This document shows positions 18,194 to 28,625 of a DNA stretch of 52,580 bases, piece after piece. This DNA comes from Janthinobacterium sp. GTDB taxonomy: Bacteria > Pseudomonadota > Gammaproteobacteria > Burkholderiales > Burkholderiaceae_D. Made by a program: the position numbers and the translations under genes. Under the pieces are notes generated by a model. That model was given only the letters and a program-made list of their open reading frames with translations, was not told the origin of the DNA and did no database searches. The first letter of the stretch is position 1. Each line of letters begins with the position of its first letter. The DNA lies in NCBI GenBank assembly GCA_003133225.1, contig PKWL01000058.1, positions 1-52,580 on the forward strand, written 5' to 3'.

Positions 18194-18406
18194 ATGAGTA
18201 CGATCGTCCTTACCTCCGTTCTAACTTGTCCACAATGCGGCTTTGCGAAGACCGAAGCCATGCCGACCGACGCATGCCAGTTTTTTTACCAGTGCGAGCG
18301 CTGCAAGACGGTTCTCAGGCCAAAATCCGGCGACTGCTGCGTGTTTTGTTCCTACGGCTCGGTGAAATGTCCGCCAATTCAAGAGCAAAAAAGCTGTTGC
18401 GACTAA
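18194..18406 (+). CDS. GDCCVxC-domain putative heavy-metal protein
   Basis: A 70-residue cysteine-rich protein. It has CPQCGF near the start, CERCK in the middle, the signature GDCCVFCSYGSVKCPP and a terminal CC. Such proteins occur in mercury, copper and other metal-resistance loci, where they are thought to bind metal; no reaction is established. The ATG at 18194 begins MSTIVLTSVLTCPQCGF, the usual start of the family; upstream in-frame starts add unmatched residues. Confidence 0.85.
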   Translation: MSTIVLTSVLTCPQCGFAKTEAMPTDACQFFYQCERCKTVLRPKSGDCCVFCSYGSVKCPPIQEQKSCCD

Positions 18407-18896
18407 ACCCGGCCGAGACTCAACCGATATCTTGGCCGACCTAAAGTCATGCCCCCGTCTCTCCTGTGTGAACATTAAGCGAACACCGCGTTACCCTCGA
18501 AATGGACAACGTCAACAAGCTGGTGCCGTCGTCGTATGCTCGCCACCACGAAAGGTCTCGGTGCGGGAACTCCTTCCCTCGATGACGCCGTTGCGCCGAC
18601 GAAGAGCTAGGCGTGATAGCAGAACTACGTGCCCACGGGCTTGGCATCGGGCACGGCGGCTTTTTTTTATTAGAGTACTAAGAGAGAGGCCGCTGTTCGT
18701 TCAACTGCTTCCCCGCGCCTCAGCGTGGGCTGTTCAACGCGTTTCGAGGACTTCCAAGTTAGGAATTCAAAAACAAAATCTTCACGCTTTCACGCTGACC
18801 AAACGGCAAGATGTAAAAATGGAGAAAGCCTCGATAGGCATCGACTAAGAACGGACCCGCGGCGGCTTCCCCAGCAGGCCAGAAATCACCGGCCGG
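18407..18896. other. Intergenic between convergent genes
   Basis: About 490 bases without a credible gene. It contains one hairpin followed by T residues (18629-18668). Open frames on the plus strand are Arg-rich and not family-like. Confidence 0.45.
18629..18668 (+). terminator. Possible intrinsic terminator
   Basis: GTGCCC (18629-18634) pairs with GGGCAC (18649-18654), followed by GGCGGC and a run of eight T. The six bases between stem and T run make it an imperfect terminator; it would end rightward transcription from the copper island. Confidence 0.5.
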
Positions 18897-20636
18897 CTAA
18901 GTTAGTGCCTCAGGCAACCTTTCGCAGGCCGAGATGGCCTGCAACTGGGAGTCGTCGCAGAAGTTCAAAGCATCGGACTGTGCCGAAAGATGCCACTGGT
19001 TACCTCCGGCTCTTTTCGCCAAATAGAGGGATAAGTCGGCCATTTCGAGGAGTTCGGAAGGCCGTCCAGCGTCCGCCGGGAAAATGCTGATGCCCACGCT
19101 GGCCCCTATGACGGCTTCCCGCAGTCCACTCAGGACGAAAGGATGGGCAAGTTGGGCAATCAAGGTGGCGGCGACCGCGGTGGCCTCTTCCGAGGAAAAA
19201 ATACCCTCGAGAACCACCACAAGTTCATCACCGCCCACGCGCGCCAAGGTGTCTACGTCCCGCAACCGCAATTTGATGCGTTCGGCGACCTGCCGCAGCA
19301 ACTCGTCCCCCGCCGCGTGCCCCAGCGTGTCATTGATTGCCTTGAAGCGGTCCAAATCCAGACACAGAACGGCGCACAGGGCACCATCGCGGCGAGCTCG
19401 TTCCAGACTATGTTCCAGGCGGGAGGCGAGCAAGAGGCGATTCGGCAGGCCGGTTAGCGCATCGTGGTGCGCCAGATGCTCTAGGTCGGTCATGGTGCGA
19501 TTCATGCGGCTCAAGTCCGACGCCACACCGATATAGTACTTCGGCTTGCCTGAAGTATCGTATATGGTACTGATACCGCGCCATTCCTTGTAAATGTCAC
19601 CGCCGCGGCGCCGGTTCCAAACCTCGCCCTGCCAGGAGCCGGTAGTTAAAACGCTTTCCCACATCTGCAGGTAGAAGGAGCGGGCGTGCCTACCCGACTG
19701 GAGAATTCGTATGTTTTGTCCGATGGCTTCGTTAGGCGGGTATTCCGTGACCCGACTAAATGCCGGGTTCACCGCGATAATTCGGCCGGCGGGGTCGGTG
19801 ATAACGATGCCCTCCTGTATGTTCTTGAAAACCGCATCAGCGAGTTTCAACTGTTCGCTCGCCTTCGTCAACTCAGCCGTCCGCTCAGCAACGCGGGCGT
19901 CGAGCTGCCGGTTCAACTCTCCGAGGGCAACATTGGCGCGGCGGCTACCCGCATAATCTCGTCGAACGACCGCCTGAGCAAAAATCACGAGACCAGCGAC
20001 CAGCAGCATGCCCAAGATCACACTCGCGATGGACCAACTCATGCTTCGTTCCGATTTGGTCAGCCTCGCTTTGAGAAGAATGCGTTCAGCTCCCTCCAAG
20101 GCGTTGACGACTACCCGGATGTGGTCATGAATGCGTTTGCCAACACCGGTTAGGACGTCTGCGCGGGCAGCATCGAAGCCCTTGTTCCGACGCACGTTGA
20201 TATCGTGCGTCACCTCGGCTTGACGCTGCGTCAACAACTGAGACAAAGTTACGAGCCGCTGATTTTGGCTGGGGTTGTCGGAAACGAGCGCCCGCAAATG
20301 GTCCATCTGAGAATTGAGGCTGTTCGACGCGCTCGCGTAAGGCTCCAGGTACTCAGTCGTCCCCGTAATAACGAAACCTCGACCTGCCGTTTCCATATCA
20401 GTGGCGAGGGACAGGACATGGTCCAATGCGGCAATGACCTGTTCTGTATGGACGACCCAATCGTTGTCGTACTGGAGCCGGACGATGCTCAACAGGGAGG
20501 AAATGGCAACGATGACAGCCAAGCCCCCCGCGAGAAAGAAAGTCCACCACACGCGGCGCTCACTGGTTTGCGCAATTGCCAAATTTCGGATTCCAGGAGC
20601 GCCACCTTGCTCCTTCGTAGTTGCAGAGTACACCAT
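18897..20636 (-). CDS. CHASE3-PAS-GGDEF membrane signalling protein
   Basis: A 579-residue inner-membrane protein. A first transmembrane helix (TFFLAGGLAVIVAISSLLSI) and a second (ASVILGMLLVAGLVIFAQAV) flank a periplasmic CHASE3-type helical sensor (DMETAGRGFVITG). A coiled linker, a PAS domain (DAVFKNIQEGIVITDPAGRI) and a GGDEF domain ([14 protein letters not shown]...FKAINDTLGHAAGDELL) follow. The active loop reads GGDEL instead of GGDEF, a substitution that can retain diguanylate cyclase activity but is not guaranteed to. The very C-terminal tail after NQWHL is unique. It is convergent with the copper island. Confidence 0.88.
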   Translation of the reverse strand: MVYSATTKEQGGAPGIRNLAIAQTSERRVWWTFFLAGGLAVIVAISSLLSIVRLQYDNDWVVHTEQVIAALDHVLSLATDMETAGRGFVITGTTEYLEPYASASNSLNSQMDHLRALVSDNPSQNQRLVTLSQLLTQRQAEVTHDINVRRNKGFDAARADVLTGVGKRIHDHIRVVVNALEGAERILLKARLTKSERSMSWSIASVILGMLLVAGLVIFAQAVVRRDYAGSRRANVALGELNRQLDARVAERTAELTKASEQLKLADAVFKNIQEGIVITDPAGRIIAVNPAFSRVTEYPPNEAIGQNIRILQSGRHARSFYLQMWESVLTTGSWQGEVWNRRRGGDIYKEWRGISTIYDTSGKPKYYIGVASDLSRMNRTMTDLEHLAHHDALTGLPNRLLLASRLEHSLERARRDGALCAVLCLDLDRFKAINDTLGHAAGDELLRQVAERIKLRLRDVDTLARVGGDELVVVLEGIFSSEEATAVAATLIAQLAHPFVLSGLREAVIGASVGISIFPADAGRPSELLEMADLSLYLAKRAGGNQWHLSAQSDALNFCDDSQLQAISACERLPEALT

Positions 20637-21319
20637 GTATATACGTTGCCTTCGCCGTCGAGTTTGACCTCCACGATAGGTTCTTTAGTCCAAGCCTTGT
20701 CGCTAAGGCATCTGCGCCACGGTCCGCTCCAAACGATGCTTAACGACAAAAGAGCCATGCACCAAGGCTGGACTTTCACCGTCCCCGATTTTCATCCCCA
20801 TCCAGCAACCGTTGTGCCCGGCGGTTAATAACGCCGCAGTGGTCCTTAAGCCGGCCCGGTCCCGGCTGCAAAGGACCGCTCCATTTTCGAGCGCGTAGCG
20901 GGATGGGGGAATCTCCACAAATTGACGCCTCCGTTCAGTTGAGCTTGTAGAACGCCAAATAAACGAGAAACCATATCATTCCCTCGAAACTGGACATTGA
21001 CATTGCGCAAACATCTGGCGCACGCACGATTGGTTTTTAGCCCTCTTTCGAGAGAGTAAAAGGTGGGTATGTACGGATACGGACCACAAATTTCAGACGA
21101 GCCGTTGCCGGAGCCGGCCCCCTCTTGCCCCGACGCTCGCGCAAATTTTTTGCTTGCGGATGAGAAAAAATTATGGTCCGGGCCTACGCTGCTCAGCGCT
21201 TGAGCCCAACGGGAGAAACCGCCAACGCTGTCCGCTGAAAACTCTGGATGGCGGATGAGTCCCTATTTGCCATCGCGGGACTATATTGCTCCTGGTGCGA
21301 CGCAGACGACGCCGAATCC
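20637..21319. other. Intergenic, possible gene debris
   Basis: Nearly 700 bases with no confident gene. On the minus strand between about 20770 and 20830 there is a GGTGAAAGTCC sequence like those in structured introns, but no coherent fold could be traced. Short frames look degenerate. No c-di-GMP riboswitch consensus was found, although the neighbour is a GGDEF gene. Confidence 0.4.
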
Positions 21320-21352
21320 AAAAGAAAATAAGCCCATGCAAGGGCTTATTTG
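21320..21352 (-). terminator. Intrinsic terminator of tRNA-Ser
   Basis: AATAAGCCC (21327-21335) pairs with GGGCTTATT (21342-21350). Read leftward, the stem is followed by TTTTCTTTT. It lies ten bases after the tRNA 3' end and fits a Rho-independent stop. Confidence 0.85.
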
Positions 21353-21360
21353 TGTGTTTC

Positions 21361-21450
21361 TGGCGGAAGCGGTGAGATTCGAACTCACGAACGGCTCACA
21401 CCGTCGCCAGTTTTCAAGACTGGTGCCTTCAACCGCTCGGCCACGCTTCC
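21361..21450 (-). tRNA. tRNA-Ser (UGA)
   Basis: A 90-base class II tRNA on the minus strand. It starts GGAAGCGTGGCCGAGCGGTT, has the anticodon stem-loop CCAGTCTTGAAAACTGG (anticodon TGA), a long variable arm, GTTCGAATC in the T arm, and an encoded CCA end. The acceptor stem GGAAGCG pairs with CGCTTCC. Confidence 0.97.
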
Positions 21451-21556
21451 TGTCGAGCGTCATTATACCTAAATCACTGTCTCGTGGAGGCAAACCGGAC
21501 CGCGTCGCTGCCGTTTGCGCAAAAAACTCGGCCGCCTGTCGCATGGTCGGCGCCGC

Positions 21557-23623
21557 TTACGGCTTCGATGCCCAGTTTTCCCGCAAAATGTGCTCAAACT
21601 CGGCCGCCGGCAAGGGGCGCGAGAGCAGGTAACCTTGCACTTCATCGCAACCGGCGCTTTTCAAAAACGCCAGCTGCTCGGCCGTTTCAACACCCTCGGC
21701 GATGACCTTGTGCTTGAGCTGTTGGGCGATACTGATGATGGTGCTGGCGATAGCGCAATCGTTGGCGTCGTTCGGAATGCCAGTCGTAAACGAACGGTCA
21801 ATCTTGAGCGTGTCAACCGGAAAGCGTTTCAAATACGACAGGCTCGAGTAGCCGGTACCGAAATCGTCTAGCGACAAGGCGACGCCAAGCGCCGTAATGC
21901 GATCCATGATGCCAATCACGCGTTCGATGTTGTGCATGAGCGTGCTTTCAGTGATCTCTAGCTCCAGCCATGCCGGCTCCAAGCCGTAGCGTTGCAAGGT
22001 GCATGTCACGCGTTCCGGCAAGGCGGATGTGAATTCGCGCGCCGAGACGTTGACGGCTACGCGCAACGGCGGCAGGCCGCCCCGCTTCCATGCCTGGGCT
22101 TGCGCGCAGGCCGCATCTAGCACCCATTCGCCGATCTGGACCACCAACCCGGTCGCCTCGGCCAGAGGAATAAATTCGTCCGGCGGCACCAGGCCGCGCT
22201 CGGGATGGCACCAGCGCACTAACGCCTCGGCGCCGATGATGCGCCCGGTGTCGAGTGCAAACTTGGGCTGGTAATGCAGCAACAATTGGTCATGCCCGAG
22301 AGCATGGCGCAAGCCGGTCTCAATGCGCATGCGTTCCTGCATGCCCAGATTCATATCCTGGCTGAAAAAGGCGACACTTTCACTATCGCCGTCGGCTCCG
22401 TGCTTGGCGCGGAACATCGCGATGTCGGCCAGGCGCAGCAACGATTCGGCATCGCCTGCGTCTTGCGGATAGACGCTGATGCCAATGCTGGCGCTGATGC
22501 CCAAATCTTGGCCTTCAAGCAGAAATGGCGCCGCTAGTGACGCGAGCAGCTTTTGCGCCACCATGCTGGCCTCGAAGGGCTGGTGGAGGTCAAATAGACC
22601 GACGGCAAATTCATCGCCTCCTAAACGCGCGACGAGGTCCTCGTCGCGCAGCACGACACGGAAGCGCTCGGCAACTTGCCTTAATAGTTGGTCGCCGATA
22701 TGCCGGCCCAGGGTGTTGTTGATCTGCTTAAAGCGGTTCAGGTCGATGAGTATGACGCAGCCGAGCAGCTTGCTGCGCTGGGCCACTGTTAGCGCCTGAT
22801 CAACCAACTTGGTGAGCAGCGCGCGGTTGGGCAGGCCCGTTAGCGCATCGTAATACGCCAAGTGATGCAGGCGTTCTTCGGCCTGCTTGCGTTCGGTAAT
22901 ATCCGTTAGATAAGCGATCAAGCCGATCGAGCGTTCATCGACGTCACATAGCGGCGACAGCGACAAGCTGGCCCAAAATACTTCCCCCGATTTTTTGCGG
23001 CGCCGTACTTCCATCAGACGCCCGCCCTGTTCCCCAAACGTGTCATGGATGGCGCTGTCTTCATCTTCGTACAAGAACAAAATGTTGCGCCCAACCGCTT
23101 CCACCGCGCTATAGCCGAACAGGCGCTCTGCGCCTCTGTTCCAACTTGTAATATAGCCAGTCAGATCCGTAGTCAAGACCGACTCGTGGATTTGGTCGAG
23201 AATTTGCGACTGGTGCTGCAACTGTGATTCGACCTGAACGTAGGCATGAGTCGAGCGCTGCGCCAGCGAATGCACTTGCAAGACACTCGCCGTGAGCGCA
23301 GCCAGCTTGGCCAGGTGCAGACGCTCCCGCTCACCGTAATGGTGACGCCCGGCGACGACAAAGCGGCCAAAACACTGGTCGTCGAACACGATGTCTTGCG
23401 TCAACTCCCGCGCCGAGCCCTGAAACATGGCGCCGCCAAGGACGGCGTCCGGCTCCAAACTGGCGCCGGACGCCATAAAGTGGCCGTGCGGACTGTTCAG
23501 CACGGCGCGCACGATGCGTCCCAATTCCTGGGCCAGGTCCGAACCCCGCAGGCGCAACACGGCATCGCACAGGGCCGCGCTGCTGCCGATGAAATCAAAG
23601 TCCGGCTGAACGGGCGTGTTCAT
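21557..23623 (-). CDS. PAS-GGDEF-EAL cyclic-di-GMP protein
   Basis: A 688-residue cytoplasmic protein. It comprises an N-terminal GAF-like region (about 1-130), a PAS domain ([20 protein letters not shown]), a GGDEF domain with intact GGDEF, and an EAL domain with [36 protein letters not shown] and QGY motifs. It therefore looks able both to make and to break down cyclic-di-GMP, though such hybrids often keep only one activity. Its ATG overlaps the stop of the upstream HDOD gene by four bases, so the pair is coupled. Confidence 0.92.
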   Translation of the reverse strand: MNTPVQPDFDFIGSSAALCDAVLRLRGSDLAQELGRIVRAVLNSPHGHFMASGASLEPDAVLGGAMFQGSARELTQDIVFDDQCFGRFVVAGRHHYGERERLHLAKLAALTASVLQVHSLAQRSTHAYVQVESQLQHQSQILDQIHESVLTTDLTGYITSWNRGAERLFGYSAVEAVGRNILFLYEDEDSAIHDTFGEQGGRLMEVRRRKKSGEVFWASLSLSPLCDVDERSIGLIAYLTDITERKQAEERLHHLAYYDALTGLPNRALLTKLVDQALTVAQRSKLLGCVILIDLNRFKQINNTLGRHIGDQLLRQVAERFRVVLRDEDLVARLGGDEFAVGLFDLHQPFEASMVAQKLLASLAAPFLLEGQDLGISASIGISVYPQDAGDAESLLRLADIAMFRAKHGADGDSESVAFFSQDMNLGMQERMRIETGLRHALGHDQLLLHYQPKFALDTGRIIGAEALVRWCHPERGLVPPDEFIPLAEATGLVVQIGEWVLDAACAQAQAWKRGGLPPLRVAVNVSAREFTSALPERVTCTLQRYGLEPAWLELEITESTLMHNIERVIGIMDRITALGVALSLDDFGTGYSSLSYLKRFPVDTLKIDRSFTTGIPNDANDCAIASTIISIAQQLKHKVIAEGVETAEQLAFLKSAGCDEVQGYLLSRPLPAAEFEHILRENWASKP

Positions 23624-24996
23624 AGGTTGCGACTGACCTCAATTGCGCAGTGGTAAGCGTGCAACAAGCTGTGCCAGTAGGTGGCGGGACCGATCCCGAT
23701 GTTATTTAGCGCAGCTGGGGTGGCCACGCCGCTTTCCACCAGCGCCAATAGCTGGCCCAACGGGCCGCTGCGTTCGAGCAGCGCCATCACCACGTCCGGG
23801 TCAAGGCTAAGTGCGCTGAGAACGTCTCCCATCGGCATGTCGAGCAAGACGTCGAGCAAGGAAAACATTCCCGCCATGTAGGCGATTTCTTGCTGATCCT
23901 GGTCGCCCTGCTTGCTCCTGCACAGGGCTTCCATCTGCGCCGCGCGCATGGCAGCAATTGGCAGCAATGGGTTGGCCACGCCGTCTCCCTGGCGTGCGTA
24001 CAGCAGAAGTTGTAACCAGCGCCGCAACTGACGCCGTCCCAGAAGATTGATGGCCTGTCCAAAACTGCGGATTGGCGCGCTCAGGGTCAGGGCGGCGGAA
24101 TTGACCAACTTAAGCAAGTGGTACGACAGCGCCGGGTCTTGTTTGAGCAGCATTTCGAGCTCGCGCGAATCGGCATCGCGGGCCAGCAGGCCAAGCAGCG
24201 CCAGCAGGCGTTTACGTGACGTGCCATCCTCGACGCTAGCGCCGATCCTGGCCGGAAGCAAACTGAAGGAGCCGGAAAACCAGGTGAACCCGGCGGCGCG
24301 GCATGCGGCGAGCTGCGCGCCGCTGCCCACGTTGCGCGCCAGATGGGGTCCCGGCAGCGCCCGCACGATGCCGGCCGGCAGCCCCAGAGGGGCACAGTCG
24401 AACGTTGTTCCGCGCCCATCGACTTGCGCTGCGCTGGCGCAGTCGCTCAAAATGCGATACCCGGCGCCGGCCATCCTGTCGTATTGTTCCTGCGTAGCGG
24501 CGCAGGCAGACGGTGAGATGCGAAATACGGTGCGCTCGGCAGGCAGTAATTCCAACGTGCTACTGGGAAGCGGATGCGGATCGGCGAGTGCAATGACGCA
24601 AGCGAGCGGCGCAATGGCCTGGAACACGTCCTCCTGGCCGAACAGGGCGGCCAGCGCGGCAGCAGTGTCGGTGCCCTCCAATGGCAAGTGCAGCGACAGT
24701 GCCACCCACTCATTTTCGGCGTTGACAATGACTTGAAATCCCGCGATCGGGAACGGCAGCGAATCAGGCACGGACATCAGAATCTCGGTGAGGGTTGTGC
24801 CCAGTATGGTAGTTGAAGTATTGACGAAAGGCAATTTTTCATTCTGGGCCGCGCTCTTGCGCGATGCCTCAGGGCGTTTTGCTGGCGATGGCGCGATTTG
24901 AGCCGTTAGGCCAAAAAGCGTACTCAACGACAAGGATGAATCCGCAGCGGCACTGCGCCCTTGGCTAGCGACTCGCAGAGCGCCCCCGGCAGGCAA
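23620..24996 (-). CDS. Degenerate EAL-HDOD (YuxH-like) signalling protein
   Basis: Up to 458 residues. The C-terminal half is an HDOD domain ([49 protein letters not shown]). The N-terminal half follows the degenerate EAL of YuxH-type proteins (GYRILSDCA...[14 protein letters not shown]) but has no EAL, DDFG or EGVET catalytic motifs, so it is not a phosphodiesterase. The start is uncertain: the longest frame begins at a TTG at 24996, while the ATG at 24777 (MSVPDSLPF) would give 385 residues. Coupling to the GGDEF-EAL gene suggests a shared pathway. Confidence 0.8.
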   Translation of the reverse strand: MPAGGALRVASQGRSAAADSSLSLSTLFGLTAQIAPSPAKRPEASRKSAAQNEKLPFVNTSTTILGTTLTEILMSVPDSLPFPIAGFQVIVNAENEWVALSLHLPLEGTDTAAALAALFGQEDVFQAIAPLACVIALADPHPLPSSTLELLPAERTVFRISPSACAATQEQYDRMAGAGYRILSDCASAAQVDGRGTTFDCAPLGLPAGIVRALPGPHLARNVGSGAQLAACRAAGFTWFSGSFSLLPARIGASVEDGTSRKRLLALLGLLARDADSRELEMLLKQDPALSYHLLKLVNSAALTLSAPIRSFGQAINLLGRRQLRRWLQLLLYARQGDGVANPLLPIAAMRAAQMEALCRSKQGDQDQQEIAYMAGMFSLLDVLLDMPMGDVLSALSLDPDVVMALLERSGPLGQLLALVESGVATPAALNNIGIGPATYWHSLLHAYHCAIEVSRNL

Positions 24997-25215
24997 GGTG
25001 CCGCCTATCCCTCACGCTATTGACCTGAACGCCGCCATGGTCGAGGTCGAAGTGATCGAGACGGGGCCCATACAAGCTATGGGGGAAGCTAAGCTGGAGG
25101 TGTCGATGTGCTCGTCATGCGATCGTCACAGGCCCCTTGTTCTGGCCTTGGCTAACCCAGTGGGATGCTCGGCAATCGATCGGCTCATGCCAATCCGGCG
25201 CCCAGCCCGGCCACC

Positions 25216-25806
25216 TCAAGTCGCTCTGCGATCGAGCATGGCGCGCGCTATCGTGCCGGCGTCGACATATTCAAGCTCGCCGCCCACTGGCACGCCACGC
25301 GCCAGACGGCTCACTTGCAAGCTGCGCGCCTTCAGCATTTCGCTGATGTAGTGCGCGGTCGCCTCGCCCTCATTTGTGAAATTGGTCGCTAGCACGACCT
25401 CGCCCACGATGCCGTCACTGGCCCGGGCGATCAGCTTGTCGAGTTGGATATCCTTGGGGCCGATACCGTCTAACGGCGACAGGCGCCCCATCAAGACGAA
25501 ATACAGTCCCCGGTAGGTGAGCGTTTGCTCAATCATCATCTGATCGGCCGGCGTTTCCACCACGCACAGCAAACGCGTATCGCGTTGCGCGTCGAGGCAG
25601 GTGTCGCAGACCTCGTTTTCGGTGAAGGTATTGCACAGCGCGCAGTGATGCAGGGCATCGACCGCCTGCAACAGCGCACGCGCGAGCGTGGCGGCCCCTT
25701 CGCGGTCGTACTGGAGCAGATGAAACGCGATGCGCTGCGCCGACTTCGGCCCCACTCCGGGCAAACGGCGCAACGCTTCGGTCAGGAATTCAAGCGCCTT
25801 CGACAT
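25216..25806 (-). CDS. recR: Recombination protein RecR
   Basis: A 196-residue RecR of standard length. It shows the helix-hairpin-helix region [19 protein letters not shown], the zinc finger C-x2-C...C-x2-C ([16 protein letters not shown]), and the Toprim core ([15 protein letters not shown]). RecR loads RecA at gaps with RecF and RecO. It lies downstream of ybaB and dnaX in the usual dnaX-ybaB-recR order. Confidence 0.96.
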   Translation of the reverse strand: MSKALEFLTEALRRLPGVGPKSAQRIAFHLLQYDREGAATLARALLQAVDALHHCALCNTFTENEVCDTCLDAQRDTRLLCVVETPADQMMIEQTLTYRGLYFVLMGRLSPLDGIGPKDIQLDKLIARASDGIVGEVVLATNFTNEGEATAHYISEMLKARSLQVSRLARGVPVGGELEYVDAGTIARAMLDRRAT

Positions 25807-25845
25807 GCATCAATCCTGCCTGCGCACCCAATGAGACGATACCCA

Positions 25846-26172
25846 TCAGAATGGCATTTTGAAGCCGGGTGGCAATTGCATGCCAGCACTCAAGCCGCTC
25901 ATTTTTTCCGCGCTCGTCGCTTCCGCCTTGCGCACGGCGTCGTTGAATGCGGCGGCCACCAAGTCTTCCAGCATGTCCTTGTCTTCGGCGAGCAAGGACG
26001 GATCGATGGAGACGCGCTTGACGTCGTTTTTGCAGCTCATCACGATCTTCACCAGGCCGGCGCCTGACTGGCCTTCGACTTCCACCAGCGCCAATTGTTC
26101 TTGCGCCTTTTTCACATTGTCTTGCATTGCTTGCGCTTGCTTCATCAGGCCAGCCAGTTGGTTCTTCATCAT
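25846..26172 (-). CDS. ybaB: YbaB/EbfC nucleoid-associated protein
   Basis: A 108-residue YbaB/EbfC family DNA-binding protein: [36 protein letters not shown] and [21 protein letters not shown] are family signatures. It sits between dnaX and recR, as in most Proteobacteria. Confidence 0.95.
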   Translation of the reverse strand: MMKNQLAGLMKQAQAMQDNVKKAQEQLALVEVEGQSGAGLVKIVMSCKNDVKRVSIDPSLLAEDKDMLEDLVAAAFNDAVRKAEATSAEKMSGLSAGMQLPPGFKMPF

Positions 26173-26208
26173 GATGTTCTCCGTATATTGTGGACAGAAA
26201 TAAATAAA

Positions 26209-28257
26209 TTAAATTTTGCGCGCGGCAGCGGCCGGCGTGATCGAACCGGGCACCACGATGGCACCCATGTCACGTATCATGCTTTGCACAAAGGGATCAT
26301 TTTCTATGGTTTCTTCGGCGCGGCGTTGGCCGGCATTGCGCTTGGCCTGCGCGGCCGCGCTGGCGGTATGCCAGACTTCGCCCAACTCCGTATCGATGCT
26401 CGCCTTGCACTTAAAATGAGCGCTTAAGGCGGCCCCTAGTTTTTCCACATTGGCGGGCGAACGCCACGTGTCAATTGGCACCCGCAGCCGGAATAGCGTT
26501 CCATGGCCATCATGCCGGCATTCGATCAATTCCGATTGCACGGCTAGCTGCTGCGCCATGCCGCGCAGCGTTAGCAGAGCCGCAACTTCGGGCCAGTTAC
26601 CGTCCCAGTCCAAGCCGGCGACCGGCACCAGACCGCAGGAGTGAGGCGGCGGCGCTGGCTGCGCCGCCGCCTCGACTAGCGCCGGCCGGACCAAGGCGCT
26701 ATCGACGGAAAATTCCGTGACCCAAGGCGGCAGGTCGTCCGTCTCGGCCGCCCCCATGGCAGCGTCAGCGACGGCAAACGGCGCCTCGTCTTCCCACGGC
26801 GCCGGCGCTTTTTTTGCTGCGGCAACGGGAACCGGCGGCGCTGGAGTTGGTTTCACCTGTGGCGTAACCACTTCAACGGCGCCCTGAGCCGCAGGACGAA
26901 CACTGGCGGAACGTATTGCGTTGGTAGCACCCGCCGCATGGAGCGCAGCAGCCCTGGCTGAACCGACAGCGGCTGCCGCGGCGGCAGGCAGCGGCAGCGG
27001 CGCGACCGGGGCCCGGACCATCGCAGTTTGCACTGCGGCGGCAAGCAGCGGCGCCGGGGCCGCATGGCTCGCGGTCTTGGCCACAGAGGTGGCCGTTGGA
27101 GCGCCTGTTACAGCAGGCACTGTTTTGTTTGCGGCAGGCTCACCCGCCGCCCCGACATCACCTGGCCGGAATGCGAGCATGCGTAGTAAAGTCATGGAAA
27201 AACCGGCATAGTCGTCTGGCGCCAAGCCCAGTTCGTTGCGGCCATGCACGGCGATCTGGTAGTACAGCTGTACTTCTTGCGCATCAAAAGCTGCGGCCAG
27301 GCGCACGATATCGGCATATTCAGGCAAATCGGGCGGCACGGCTGCCGGCACCGTTTGCGCCAGCGCAATGCGGTGCAACAGCGTTCCCAGATCCTGCAGC
27401 GCATTGTTATACGACAGGTTACGTGCTTCCATCTCATCGGCCACAGCCAGCAAATCGGCACCATCTTGCTGTGCTAGGGCATCGAGCAAGCGGACCAGAT
27501 AAGACTGGTCAAGCGCACCCAGCATGCCCTGCACCGCATCCAGAGTGACTTCGCCGGCCGCATAAGCGATTGCTTGGTCGGTCAACGAGAGAGCGTCGCG
27601 CATCGAACCGTGGGCGCCTCGCGCCAGCAACCGCAAGGCCGGTTGCTCGAAGCTAATGCCTTCCTGACCCAGAATATTATCCAGATGGTCGATGATGTGA
27701 CCGGGCGGCATTTGCTTTAGATTGAACTGAAGGCAGCGCGACAGCACCGTCACGGGAATTTTTTGCGGGTCCGTGGTCGCTAAAATGAATTTAACATGGT
27801 CCGGTGGCTCTTCCAGAGTCTTTAACATCGCGTTAAAGGCGTGGTTGGTGAGCATGTGGACCTCGTCGATCATATACACTTTAAAACGGGCATTCGACGG
27901 CGCATACACCGCCTGCTCCAGCAACTGCGCCATTTCATCGACGCCGCGGTTGGACGCCGCATCCATCTCGATATAGTCGACAAAGCGCCCAGCATCGATC
28001 GCGATACAAACTTCGCACACCCCGCATGGCTGCGCTGTGATGCCACCATCGCCGTCAGGCCCGATGCAGTTAAGTGATTTAGCTAAGATACGTGACAGCG
28101 TAGTCTTGCCAACACCACGCGTGCCGGTAAACAAATACGCGTGATGCAAGCGGCCGCTTTGGAGCGCGTGCGTCAAGGCGCGCACGACATGCTCTTGGCC
28201 GACGAGCGTTTCGAAATTCTTGGGGCGGTATTTACGGGCGAGGACTTGATAGGACAT
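26209..28257 (-). CDS. dnaX: DNA polymerase III subunit tau (DnaX)
   Basis: A 682-residue clamp-loader ATPase. It opens MSYQVLARKYRPKNFETLVG, with Walker A TGTRGVGKTT (44-53), a zinc module (CGVCEVC), Walker B MIDEVHM and the sensor region LATTDPQKIPVTVLSRC. An Ala/Pro-rich linker (about 365-480) joins the tau-specific C-terminal domain. Codons 482-483 are AAA AAA inside a seven-A run; a -1 slip there would end after 14 codons and give a gamma-like 497-residue product. The gene heads the dnaX-ybaB-recR unit. Confidence 0.96.
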   Translation of the reverse strand: MSYQVLARKYRPKNFETLVGQEHVVRALTHALQSGRLHHAYLFTGTRGVGKTTLSRILAKSLNCIGPDGDGGITAQPCGVCEVCIAIDAGRFVDYIEMDAASNRGVDEMAQLLEQAVYAPSNARFKVYMIDEVHMLTNHAFNAMLKTLEEPPDHVKFILATTDPQKIPVTVLSRCLQFNLKQMPPGHIIDHLDNILGQEGISFEQPALRLLARGAHGSMRDALSLTDQAIAYAAGEVTLDAVQGMLGALDQSYLVRLLDALAQQDGADLLAVADEMEARNLSYNNALQDLGTLLHRIALAQTVPAAVPPDLPEYADIVRLAAAFDAQEVQLYYQIAVHGRNELGLAPDDYAGFSMTLLRMLAFRPGDVGAAGEPAANKTVPAVTGAPTATSVAKTASHAAPAPLLAAAVQTAMVRAPVAPLPLPAAAAAAVGSARAAALHAAGATNAIRSASVRPAAQGAVEVVTPQVKPTPAPPVPVAAAKKAPAPWEDEAPFAVADAAMGAAETDDLPPWVTEFSVDSALVRPALVEAAAQPAPPPHSCGLVPVAGLDWDGNWPEVAALLTLRGMAQQLAVQSELIECRHDGHGTLFRLRVPIDTWRSPANVEKLGAALSAHFKCKASIDTELGEVWHTASAAAQAKRNAGQRRAEETIENDPFVQSMIRDMGAIVVPGSITPAAAARKI
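26809..26815 (-). promoter_or_regulatory. Candidate dnaX frameshift heptamer (A AAA AAA)
   Basis: Read on the coding strand, GCA AAA AAA GCG is a slippery heptamer in the zero frame, followed by a GC-rich stretch containing two GGCGCC hexamers that could pair. The -1 frame meets TGA after 14 codons. E. coli dnaX uses a comparable A-rich heptamer plus stem-loop to make gamma; no strong internal Shine-Dalgarno is evident here. Confidence 0.45.
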
Positions 28258-28625
28258 GCTGAGATTTTACCGCAGATAGCAGGCGATGCGGTGAACCCTG
28301 CGCAGGCTGGTGCGCAAGAAGCATGACCATGGCGTCCTGGGCCGCCAAATCGGCTACGCCAGCAGGGTTTACCGGCGTCAAACGGGAGGCATCTTGTCCT
28401 CGCGCATGACGATGCGTGTGAAAGAGGCAGCTAGAGACGGCTGCTGGCGCCGCCGCCTGCGGCAAAGTCCGTTTGAACCTTCCGGCCACACAACCAAGGA
28501 TAAAAAATCCGCGTGGCGACAGGGAAAGCGCTGGGCAGCGTCCACCCAAGTTGCAAAAGTTGGTGAGGGGAAGGGCGTCGCGGCGGCAGACTCTGCCACC
28601 GACCGAAGCGTAATATCAAGAAGGA
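28258..28625. other. Intergenic between dnaX and 4.5S RNA
   Basis: About 370 bases with open but unrecognisable frames on both strands. Leftward transcription from the 4.5S RNA gene could run through it into dnaX. No clear terminator was seen. Confidence 0.4.

Noticed and set aside
17694..18197. Long frame directly after the copper ATPase
   Set aside because: Translation resembles no family and shows no domain or signal sequence; the real gene nearby is the GDCCVxC protein.
20770..20830. Minus-strand GGTGAAAGTCC motif resembling parts of group II introns or riboswitches
   Set aside because: Only one short motif fits; no 5' end, domain V or paired flanks could be traced, so it is left as uncertain intergenic sequence.
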